From contig CAIIXF020000012.1 of the NCBI GenBank assembly GCA_903813345.2, positions 4,319,318 to 4,383,317 of the forward strand: a DNA stretch of 64,000 bases, written 5' to 3'. The stretch is from Owenia fusiformis (taxonomy: Eukaryota > Annelida > Polychaeta > Sabellida > Oweniidae). Positions 48,301-59,100 of the stretch are shown here, one piece after another; position 1 is the first letter of the stretch, and every line of letters begins with the position of its first letter. The notes below the pieces were generated by a model, which made no database searches, was not told where the DNA came from, and saw only the letters and a list, made by a program, of their open reading frames with translations. Both the position numbers and the translations under genes were made by a program.

Positions 48301-49380
48301 AATAAACTAAACACTTAGTGTGCAAAAAAGTTAACTGAAGTGTACTGAAAAGATATCCTGATTTCTGATTTGCCCCGAACCCTCCATTTCCCATTGGATT
48401 ACATGGGAATGACGATTTTCAAAAATTCATCAAATGTATCATTAATTTTCGATCAATTTCATTCAATGTATCAAAAACCCAAATTGCTCTTCTTTGCAAT
48501 GGAATGTCATTCATTCACAGGGAGTCATGGCTGGCCGAATACTCATTAAATTAGCAAAGTGGGGTAAAATTCAACACGGACCCAAGTTTTAAACATTGCA
48601 AAAGTCAGTGCATGGAACATAAGGGTAATTGGAAGAAGGCATGGCAGGTGTGACAGAGACAGTAAAGTGTTCATACTTATACTCTTACAAGAATACATCC
48701 TATACCCCTCCAAATTGCCACCACTTCTTTGCACATAAAGATGCGCTAATCTCTCCATGTCATGCATGGTTCAACCCCGAGGCTTGAACTCAAATGTAGG
48801 TTAAAGCGGAGAAAAGCAGCCCATTGGCAATTCGTTCTCCAAATTTTGCAATATCTGGCGGAGGAATTGTGAGCACAGATGCTCCTGAGATAGCTCCAAA
48901 AGAAAAAATCACAACAATTCAAGTAAGGTGCACTTCCATTGGCACTTAGCCCTTGCACTGATTTTTGCAATATCTAAAACTTGGCCCAGAGCCGATTTTG
49001 ACCCACTGTGCAAATGGAAGAATTTCTCACCCAACCATTACCACATGAGAATGAATGACATATCATTGCAAAGAAGAGGGATGTGGCTTCATAGTAAATT
49101 AAATAAAATTGATGTAGTCATCACTAGTTTTGTGATTTTACGAGATAACTGTTGCGTTTTTTTATACGCCCTGTACAACTACAAATCGTCTCTTCTGTAA
49201 TGAGAAAATTATATAGATGATCTCTCTTTTGCGAGAGTGTGAGGGTTGGAAAGGATCTACGGAACTAGAAAAAAAAAATATATTGTTAGTCAGAAATGTC
49301 AAAATTTTCTAAAACTTAAGAAACTTACCGATTAAGCCTATCGAGAGTAGAAATAAACTGAAGCTGATTTGAAACTGCAT
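36333..49380 (-). CDS. Secreted cysteine-rich protein with Thr-rich linker and seven CCP (sushi) domains
   Basis: Unrecognised secreted protein, predicted ~637 aa. Minus-strand exons: 49329-49380 (signal peptide, MQFQISFSLFLLSIGLI), 47471-47587 (GNTYYKCMGCCYGLRLYVRC), 45415-45636 (ACYVNDHCWNEC... then a Thr-rich linker ending LPPG), 44629-44826 (CCP1), 43401-43577, 41529-41705, 40455-40631, 39373-39549, 38298-38474 (CCP2-6, near identical), 37407-37598 (CCP7), 36333-36580 (Cys-rich C-terminus ending NFCCHFRK). All CCP exons are phase 1-1, so each adds or removes a whole domain. CCPs usually mediate binding in complement, adhesion or lectin-type proteins; the role here is not known. The junction between the second and third exons is uncertain. 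The acceptor at 45636 keeps the frame, as does a longer second exon starting at 47439. The Cys-rich ends match no domain I know. Confidence 0.8.
37709..43960. repeat. Tandem segmental array of CCP-exon units
   Basis: Five units, each with intron, CCP exon and a transposon-derived stretch: about 37709-38841, 38842-39917, 39918-40998, 40999-41770 (truncated) and 42823-43950. Exon-to-exon spacing is 1075, 1082, 1074 and then 1872 bp; the last gap includes about 1 kb of unduplicated DNA (41770-42822). Exons and introns are similarly alike, so the copies are young or kept alike by conversion. In CCP6 (38298-38474) ENGTWSS replaces the ENGEWSS of the others, and CCP2 (43401-43577) reads SNVVGS where the others have SNLVGS. 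Confidence 0.95.
38640..38860. mobile_element. AAAAAACGCAAC-family element, amplified inside the CCP array
   Basis: CAGTCGTCTAAAAAACGCAAC, then AATGATATGTCATTTGTTC and on to GTGAATGGGTGAAAA. The same element recurs at the matching place in the other units. Diverged copies lie at 44385-44612, 48950-49190, 49911-50260 and 50495-50745. The 64-86-residue open frame it carries (ISLERGSMWLYCKL) is not a recognisable protein. Confidence 0.65.
44385..44612. mobile_element. AAAAAACGCAAC-family element copy
   Basis: ACTTGGTACAGAGCAGATTT, AATGACATATCATTGGAAAG and ending GTTGCGGTTTTTAGACACAC TGTATA, in opposite orientation to the array copies. Intronic, just 3' (+ strand) of the last array unit. Confidence 0.6.
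45843..47415. mobile_element. Mariner/Tc1-type transposon remnant (1.6 kb) with nested MITE
   Basis: The left end CAGGGTGTCAAAAAACAACG is mirrored by CGTTGTCTTTTGACACCC at the right, and CTCTACAGCAAAAAGT continues both arms. On the + strand at about 46070-46320, TPDFNCTEHMGSVLKNRV and ILNNVRKVLRELYNA-like text are readable. This is the C-terminal part of a mariner-type transposase with in-frame stops. A CCCGTAGCCAG MITE (47198-47357) has inserted near the right end. It lies in an intron of the CCP gene and may obscure the exon 2/3 junction. Confidence 0.8.
47198..47357. mobile_element. CCCGTAGCCAG MITE, second copy
   Basis: GGCCCGTAGCCAGAGGGGGA at the left; the right end is decayed (AATCTAGCTACAGA). 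It shares the CATGCAGTTTTTCACCAT core with 34058-34214 in opposite orientation. Nested in the mariner remnant. Confidence 0.7.
47990..48480. repeat. Fold-back repeat related to 51300-51960
   Basis: TTGACTTTATTTCCAACACC to AAAATTCATCAAATGTATC contains inverted arms (CGACATTCCCATGTTTACCAATGGGAAATGG and its near complement). It repeats most of the interior of the element at 51199-52086. Part of the same theme occurs at 13640-13780. Confidence 0.65.
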
Positions 49381-49429
49381 TCTGTTATGTTGAATCCTCT
49401 GCAATGAATCCTGCAATGTAGCACACTTA

Positions 49430-49437
49430 TATTTATA
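49430..49437 (-). promoter_or_regulatory. TATA box of the CCP gene
   Basis: CCTATAAATATAAG on the minus strand, with TATAAATA 50-57 nt upstream of the ATG of the signal-peptide exon. The spacing leaves room for a ~20-nt 5'UTR. It supports this ATG exon as the true first exon. Confidence 0.7.
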
Positions 49438-51196
49438 GGATTTTGGCCCCTTTGAAATTTTTCCAATCTCAATTAAGTCATTTAATGACGTTTGCTATGG
49501 TGAATACTTTAAACACATTTATATGTATAGTAAGCAATTTTAAGCGAACCCCGTCTGGTTTATTCAGTTAAAATTCAACACGTTTATAGAATTTTACATG
49601 ATTTATAAAGGATAAACTGCAGTTCACCGACAAAGGCTTCTTGTTAGATAATGATGTCGTATGTGCTATAATGATAGAAAATTAGTTGAAATTGTTGTTA
49701 TACAAAAAAGCATTACTACATCGAAAGTAAATATCAATTCATGTATATGCCAGACGAAATGTAGCGAAATTAAAACTTTTTTTATGAATACAGTATTTAG
49801 TTCCATCCTACTTGTGTATTTTCACATGAGGCACAAATAAACACTTAAATAAGCAAACACAATCATCTAAAGAGAAGACACCTTATGATGATGATAATAG
49901 GGTATTATACGGTGCATCCAAAAAACGCAACAAACAAAAACATTGTAAAACCACAAAACCAGTGATGATAACACCATTTTCATTTATTTTACCATGAAGC
50001 TACCTGGCTCCTCTTTCCAATGGTATGCCGTTTATTCATATATGACAACAGACCACTGAATAATCATTACTTTAGCACAACGGGCCAAAATCTGCTCTTG
50101 TCCAAGTTCTGGACATACATGTACAACAATTTATAGAGAATGACCAATGAGGTTGCTGCTCTCCACCAGAACCCACGGATGATTCAATGAGGCATTCTTA
50201 ACATGGAGAGACGAGCCAATCTCTGTGTGTAGAGAAATGGTGGCCATTTGAAGGGGCATGATATATAATCTTTTGAGTAATCTTTCATACGATGACAGAA
50301 ACGCAATGACAGCGACTTTACTGACTTAATTAATGTTTATGCCACTTCTTTTTCCATATGTTTGTAACGTAAACTGAAACATCAAGGATGCTGATGAACA
50401 CTCAAATATAAATCTTTTTTCTTAGTGAATCTAAATCTGAAACTCGTGTTATGTAACTCTTGTGACCAGAATTTAATCTCCAGTCCCAATTACATAATGA
50501 TTTACCTGAGAGCACAATATGATCGGTTGACTGAGGATATTTCAAAACTTGGCACAAAGGCCTTTTTCACAGCTCGTGCGCGAAAAAACAATGATTACTC
50601 ATTGGTCCAATATCAGATATGAACAAATGACATACTATTGGAAAGGGGAGACACATTACTTCATGATAAATTAAATTGATGTAATCATTACTGGTTTTGT
50701 GGTTCTACAATGTTTACTTGTTGCTTTTTTGGGACGCACTGTATATCCCAGGTATGTTAAAACAATAAAGAACACAACGAAACAATGGCTAGAAAAGTAG
50801 AAATCATCTCCCCTTTCAGGATTCATTATCACAATCCACCACAAAACCATGGGACATTCAATGTAAACATTCTTAAAGCACATTTAATATATGTCAATCC
50901 TCATTATCTGGCTATACGACGCTTTCATGTTGCATTTTAACAGCGAATCATGTAATAAAAATGTTTTAACACCTAAAAAGTGCTAATGACTCAATTATTT
51001 TTTAAATCAATTTCACAATTCACTCCCTGTGGAAATGCCATTCACATGTTCAAAGCAAGTATGTGCTCATTGTCTGTAATGATTTCAATCTATCAATATA
51101 TATTTGTATAAAATCTTACATTCACTACAACTATGGTCTAGATGACCTGCCCTAGACTCGACTTAAAGCAAGAGATTTGACATATACACCGCTGCT

Positions 51197-52087
51197 CATA
51201 CACTCCCCTCCATAAGTTTGGCAACCTTTTTTCCCCAATGAACTACGTGTTAAAGCCTCTTTACATTTGAATTTTTATTTACTTAACCTGCGATTAAAAT
51301 ACTTATACTATTGATTGAAACGGAATTTGACTTTAATTCCAATACCTCCAAATTTTCTAAAAAAATTTCCTCAATTACAATAGGTCGAAAATGGATGATG
51401 AATTTGATGAATTTTTGAAAATCGACATTCCCATGTTAACCAATGGGAAATAGTAGGTTTGCCGCAAGTCATATGACAGAATATCGATCCATCCGAGTCC
51501 TTGCAAAAAATACGAGTTAGGCAGGCAATTGAATTTGCTAACTTTATTTAACAAAAAATTGATATGTTTCTTCAGGTTCAACATAGTTATAGGGCTTTAA
51601 AGTCAAAATTGTTTTCCAAAAAACCTCTCCCATTGAAATAACACAGGAGGCGAAAAATTATTTTCAAAAATGACTTTGAAGCGCTGTAACTTTAATATTC
51701 ATCAAATAAACTAAACACACAGTGTTCAAAAAAGTTAGACAATTCAATTTTCTATATAAAAATATTTTTTTGCTGAATCTTTTACTGAAAAGATATACTG
51801 ATTTCTGATTTGCCCCGAGCCCTCCATTTCCCATTGGATTACATGGGAATGACGATTTTCAAAAATTCATCAAATTTATCATCAATTTTCGACCTATTGT
51901 AATTGAGGAAAAAAATTGAGAAAATTTGGAGGTATTGGAAATAAAGTCAAGTTACGATTCCATCAATATTATAAGTTATTTCATCGCCGGTTAAGTAAAT
52001 AAAAATTCAAACGTAAAGAGGCTCTAACACGTAGTTCAATGGGGAAAAAAGGTTGCCAAACTTATGGAGGGGGGGGGGGGGTGTATA
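51197..52087. mobile_element. 890-bp fold-back member of the ACTCCCCTCCATAAG family
   Basis: ACACTCCCCTCCATAAGTTT at 51199 is mirrored by AAACTTATGGAGGGGGG... GTGTATA ending at 52086. The arms continue through AATTTTTATTTACTTAACC and GGTTAAGTAAATAAAAATT and on to CCAATACCTCCAAATTTTC and its complement. This makes nearly the whole element one long inverted repeat. No coding sequence. Confidence 0.8.
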
Positions 52088-53133
52088 TTTGGAATGCCTT
52101 CTAATTTTAATGGATGAATATATATTTCAGATATTTGTTCAGTCTGGACATGAAAGGGGAATTTTCCAGTATTTCATTGAAATTTTAGAACAATCGAATC
52201 CTTTCATATTTTCATACATTTAAAAGTTTTGTGATTGTTATATAGTTAAAAAGATGTACTGTTTTTTGTTAATAACCCAATATTCTTGATATATGAGAAA
52301 CAGTGTAAATGTATAATGTGCTCGAACAATATGTTGTTTTTATGTTTTTTTACGAAGCCTAGCCGGAATATCATCACCCACTCAATTCGTCACAATAGTT
52401 CATTAAGATGCTATGACAACGATAACAGTGCAATTCAATTTGAAACGGCATACGCAACTGCAACACAATATGAACATACATCATTAAGGGATAATTGTTA
52501 CCATTAATCACAAATTATTGGTAATCCAATCGAATCAATTTAACATACATACATATAACGCACATTGATGGTTAATACATCATTTTCTATTATGTCTAAT
52601 GGATAATTTTGTTACAATGATATTTTTTGCGTATTATTTCATAATGGTCATTTATTGTGCTGAATTCAATTTTGCTGTTTTACTTTATCAAATGATAAAA
52701 ATATCATTAAATAGTTGCACGATTAGTAGTCATTTATGTCTGAAAAATTTGAATATATTACATACGTTTGCAAATACTAATTAATGAATCTCTCAATTTC
52801 AACATGTGTTTGGCATGTACCCCTGTTCGAAAAGAGTTTAGGGAACCGTATGGATGCGCCAAGACAAAAATGTGACAAAATAGCACAACAGCTTTTGTTG
52901 TGCAGTAATATGAAGATAAGTCCTATACCATTAGCAACACTGCAATTTGAATTCCATGTTTTCCCCTTGTTCCCATATGGGTCTTTATGCCATATTATAT
53001 GGGGGCAAACTATTTTTATCGATTTCGATCAAACGCTAACCTGTTCATCCGTGATACAAGCCGAATGTTGAGTACAGTTACAAAAATTTTGAGAATTTTG
53101 AGATTTTATTTATTTTTTTGGGTTTTCCTCATA

Positions 53134-56100
53134 TTAAACAATTCTACCCCAGCATTCACTAGGGCCGCCGCATTGTGGAAAAGGCCATGTATTTGGTGTC
53201 ACATGTAGCTCTGTGGAAAACTTCAGGACTTCTGGTGGAACGTCATTTCCGGGAAAATCGTATTCCATCTGAAATATAACAAAATAAATACTCTTGCAAG
53301 TTAACGACATTATTTTGAGTTTTTCAGCAATACAACAATTATGATGCAATCGCATAAAGAATTGCTCATTCATCAATTAAAGATGCGATGGTTTACAAAC
53401 CTCAATAAAAAATCCCAACCACCCTGCTTCGGGAGCATCAAATCCACACCGCCACATACGGCCTTCCTTTAAACAAGAAAGGATAAAAAATATTTAGGAA
53501 AGGTTAGTTGTCATTAAAGTTCGGCGAATTAATACAGTGCATGTATAAATGAATCATAAAAAAAGTTTGATACCTATTATATCGTGAACTAAATATATTT
53601 ATACTAACTTCAACTTCTTGAAAGTTAAGGGGAGTTGCCTCCGACCAGAAAACTTCGTTAATATCTATATCGCCATCTTCAGGGCCGCGAACCAACCACC
53701 TGAAGTCTCTTCTCACTGCACCACTAAAATATAGGTATGACATTTGTTTTAATTTAGTCCATTCTGCAATATTCAATCTGTCTTGGTCTCAACATTAAAA
53801 TGTGTCGTGTGGTAAAATGAGGTATATTGCATCCATAGAGAGCTGTCGCCAAATCATCAATAGAAAGCTTTCGATATAAGTTAATTGGAATACGTATATG
53901 TAAATCCGTACTTGTACTAGTAAGGTATAGCACCAGAAAGGAACTCCTAGGGTCCTTTCATTTTTCAAATCACAACAAGATATTCGACAAGTATGTGTTA
54001 ACATCATTTCTTTGCTTTGCTCGATGCAACAGAACAACGATATCAAATTATAAGGAGTGAGCTTGCCACTTTCATTTATTGAAAAAGAAGCCTCTGTAAC
54101 AGCATGTTGTTATGAACATGGTAAATACAAGTCACATTAAGTACAAAACGCAGGTAACGATACTATGACATAATTCCCTTTATAGCATGAAAGAACTCTC
54201 TAAATGTGAACGTAAATATAAATTAACATTTATCGAAATTGATTGATCCCAGCCATTAAAAACCTCAAATTAATGCGGAAAAGGTACGCGATCAATCAAA
54301 GACATGTACATGTTCTAAAACATAATATTATCTTATTAAAATAAAGTGCGTCTCGATCTCGATACGTGGCAAAGCTCAGAATGAAGTTACACGCCGTTCT
54401 AACATGCACTCATGCAAAACAACTCAACATCAACTCGTACACCTGTTCCATTTAGACAACGCCTAAAGAAATCATTTATGAGCTAATGTCGCTGCGCTCA
54501 AACGCACATAAATGTCAATTAAAAGTTAAAGTTGCAGTATAAGTTTGTCTGAAAACTCTAAAGCTCTCTAGTAATATCCATAAGCATATCAAATATACCA
54601 CATTCTGACCAATCAGATCGTGTGTAGCCAGTCTTTATTTTACAACATATGTTTGATAAATAAAAACTGTATAAAGGAACACATTGATCTAAATAATGAT
54701 TTGGGGTACTAGTGTTTTCCATGCAAGACACTGATGGGGGGGGGGGGGTGTATAGAGGGTCTTGGAAATGCATATACAATATTTTTCAGCTCTCTTATAC
54801 CATATACAATATTTTTTCACCCCTTTTATACCATATACAATATTTTTCACAGCTCTTATACCATATACGATATTTTAGGTGAAATACAATATACGATAAT
54901 TTTGAAACTGCTTTTGATTAAAGTTTGGATTTTATAAGGAAATAATATTAGGAGAGAATCCATGTACTAAAGTAAATGTATTATTATAAGGGAAATAGAC
55001 TCCACATACATACCACAATGATTTCATTTATATTACATTATGAATAAGAGACCATTCGGGTACATCCGCATGTTCAGAAAAGCTGTGACCACATTTTATT
55101 TTCAGGTAAACAAGTTGATTTAAAACACATTTATGATATAAGATTCATGACTTATCTTCAGTGATTTCACAACCTACTTTGACCAAAAAAGTAACTTTAA
55201 CATTTCTGCAATTTGCTAAAGCCATTAGCCCATTACCTGTAAAAGTACCATAAAGATATTCAAAATTAGCACCAAACCTGCATCATTGGAATCGGTGGAA
55301 CTCAGTGTTCAAATTTCTTATGACCTACTTTCTCATGACATATTTTAATGTCAATGGAATCCTTCATAGTGAGCCAGGGAAAAAAATCCTTGAAACATAA
55401 TTGATGCAAAATTGAGAATGTGGAATAAAAGATTCATCATGTGTTCTATGAAAATAAAGTTTGCTGAGGAAAATATGTATCAGATAGGTAATGAAGATTC
55501 ACAATGCACAATAATTTTGTAAAGCAGTTACCTGAAAATATTAAGTATTGAAAACAATTTCAGAAATAAAGGACATTTTTGATTGGACTCGAGTCTGGAA
55601 ATTAGAGTTTGAAATAAAGGCAAGAGGAGACTTTATTGTTTAAACATTTGAAACAAGAGACACTTTTCAAATAAGGCAGCCTTAAAGACAGTATAAGTTA
55701 AACAAAGGTGTGTCAAAATAAAGCAAATTTCCATAAAGTTCAAACCACATGTTTCACGAATGATTTCAAGGCAAAGATGTATTGATGAGAATGAAAACTA
55801 CTCTATGCAACTAGAAATAACTTTCTTTTAAAAGAACCACAGACGGTATCGCAACAGATTTCAGTCATATATTGGATTTTGGCTATTTTCTGAGGATTTG
55901 AACAGGTGCATATGTTAGGCCAATGCATTAACTCCAGGACAAGCAATCATAGAGATTATAAAATGATTTGGACTTTAAGTCAGGGAAGGTGCAAATTTGC
56001 ACCCCATCAACATGTTTTTTCTGTAATGTTGTCCTGATTTGCAGCCCTTTCCACACCTGTTTTTCAATGTTTGTTGCATCGATCACTCTGTTGCGTTTTA

Positions 56101-59100
56101 AATGAAAATATGATTCATGCAGGGGTTTTAAAGATATCAATTTTGAATGACCAAAATTTAGCTGAAAACAATGGATCACATGAGTTTTCCCTATAGGAAA
56201 ATAACATGGGAAATACATGTACTGTTTTCCACTTTATCCCAAATAAATCATATTTTAGAGGTTAACTGTGTCTCAAAACTGTGTCTCAAAGTGCAACATA
56301 TTGGTGCATCAAACATTGAAAAAACATATGTGGAAAGGGCTAAAAATCAGGACAACATTTCAGAAAAACCTTCCCTGTCTCAAAGTCCAAATTATTTTAT
56401 TACCTCGATGAGTGCTTGATCTGGAGTTAATGCATTGGCCTAACATATGCACCTGTTCAAATCCCCAATAAATAGCCGAAATCCAACATATGACAGTTTG
56501 AAGACCAAATAAAAACCTTTTGCTAAATTATGCTATATTAGCATTGTGATGCTTGTATTAAAACATGCGCTGTATGAACACTTTATACTCAAATATTTTA
56601 ATGATTTATCCCACATACCCCGAAACACGAGTAGCCATAGTGACCATATTTTTCATTAAAGTTAAGATGAGTCAACGTCGCCAACGTGCAAATGCCAATG
56701 TTTTTGCTATAAATCAAGCAACAATGGTCTGTACGACCTGTAATAAATATATAAGCAACGTTTTTATCACAAAATTCTTTGCCGGTTTTTTAAAATAATT
56801 TTCCAAATGATAGATAAAAAATAATCGAATAATTGAACAGAGGGGGGGGGGGGGGGAGTGAACGGAGGGGGGGGGGGTGGAGTAATATGTCTTTAAGGTG
56901 GAAGAAATTTCCACAAATTCGTGTACTTGGAAAATGAACTCACTTACTCAGTAACTTGATGTTACAACCCTGAAAAGTGAAAAATGGGGACATATGGAAT
57001 TAATGGAAGTTCATATGTCTTATAGACACATTACTCCCCCCTCCGTTCAATTTTAATAACGTTCGATTACTTTTTATATAACGTATGGTAACGTGTTTTA
57101 CAAAACCAATGATGACAATAGTTTTGTGATAATTACCTCACTTACAAGTATTTATTACAGGTCGTGTAGACCCCTGTTGGTTGATTTATAGCAAAAAATT
57201 GGCATTTGCACGTTGTCGACGCTGCACTTTTTTAATAGATCTTTTATTTTAGAACTCCACAGTTCAAAAAAATCCAAGAAGACCTAACATATTCCCCCGT
57301 CCAGTGCGTCTATTCATTTAGCCATTCAATTGTAAATCTTCAAGATTTGTTGAATTATCTACCAAAAATCAGCTAGATCTACCCCCCCCCTCCGTTCATT
57401 TCTTCTGATCATCCGGCGTGATTCTTATTTGAGACTTTATTTAACACCTCCTGTGAAAATTTGAATGAAAAGGGCACAAAACTCTTAGTTTGAGAAGGAT
57501 TTTTTCTAAACTTACAGTATTGATTGACCTGGAATGTGGAACCAATTAGAGAGACTACTTTTCCATGTTTTTCCAACACGGTTACAGTAAGAGAGTTGGC
57601 ACAATGGGGAACTTTAGGGTGCACTTTCTTCATAATTAGCCTTTTTTAATTCTAGATACCATATATTTTCTATCATACCATATACCATATTTTTTACACC
57701 TCTTATACCATATACGATAAATTTTGCCCCCTCTTATACAATATACAATAAATTTTCAGCCTCTTATACGATATACAATATCTCTATACACCCCCCCCCC
57801 ACTGATGCTTGGCTGCTGCCCTCAGAAATTATTGAGCTCTCGTCTTAAACCATTCAATATACGAACTAGAGAGCTGTGATTTAGAAGGATTCCTTTAGGT
57901 ATTCAAACTCTATGTACACAGTATGCGTTTATGATAAAACATCATAAGAATATGCGTTTTGTATCACTTTTTGAAAAAAAAAACAATGTTGGCGACAACC
58001 TTTAACCCTGCAGTTCTAAAAACAAAAAATATTCATAGAATGCTGTAGTATGTATATATAGGTCATTCAATAAGTAATGACACTAAGGCTGTCATTTTAA
58101 GAGATTACCACCGATCATCATGAAATTTGGTCAGATTAGCACAAATACACTGTTTTATAAGTGTGACGAATTTTATTAATACATACAAAATATAAAGTAC
58201 AATTACCCCTTTATAAAAATAGAGACTATGATATTGATAGAGCTATTACTATATACAGAATATCACATCATTTTGAGTGATATCATTTTTATCGCCGAGT
58301 TGATATCAAATATCAACACGAGTGAGCGAAGCGAATGAGTGTTGATATTTGATATCTACGAGGCGATAAAATGATATCACGAGAAATTATGTGATATTGG
58401 GTTTATCCCATGATTACAATCACCTTGTGATGTTCTGATCCAATTTCCAGGACACTGGCAGACCTATTTTCTCAAAAGAGAATAAATTATCTGGCCTATT
58501 TTCCAACAATATTGTGGCGCGAAATGCAAATGTGATATCACACGGATATGCGTGAGATAAACGATATCACACGCATATGAGTTTGATAAACGGTTTTCTG
58601 GAAAATATCACACGGATTGCAATAATATCAGAAATATCAATAGCTGTTATTGTACAGATAACACATTAATCGTGGGATAAATTCTATTATTATATCACTA
58701 TCTAGCTATAGCTAGCGACAGTATGATTGGTCAAAACCGGGTCACATGTCGTGGGATATCTGGCGATATTCAATGGCAATGCTAATTAGATAAGACAACC
58801 GTGAGATATCTAGCGATATCCCACGCTCTCGGGAATTTTCAAAGAATTTGTTTTCGTTCAGTGTAAATAATTTAGTTCAGTGTAAGTCAAAATGGCAGAC
58901 GAACCGAGTAGATTCAATGTATTTCAATCATGTTAACCTATGACTTAATAATATTAGGGATGTTTAGCTAGACAGTGATATAATAAAACAAATATTTCAC
59001 TCTATTTTCGGTGAATAATGTACCTGTACATCTTTCACAAGTGATATTCCACGAAGCCCGAAGGGCAAGTGGAATATCACCTTGTGAAAGTGCTCAATAG

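Larger units (their letters stand above)
49381..53133. other. Intergenic region between CCP and hydrolase genes
   Basis: No recognised coding exon. It holds AAAAAACGCAAC-family copies at 49911-50260 and 50495-50745 in opposite orientations and an 890-bp fold-back element at 51199-52086 ending in a poly-G tract. The remainder is A/T-rich unique sequence (52090-53130). Confidence 0.6.
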
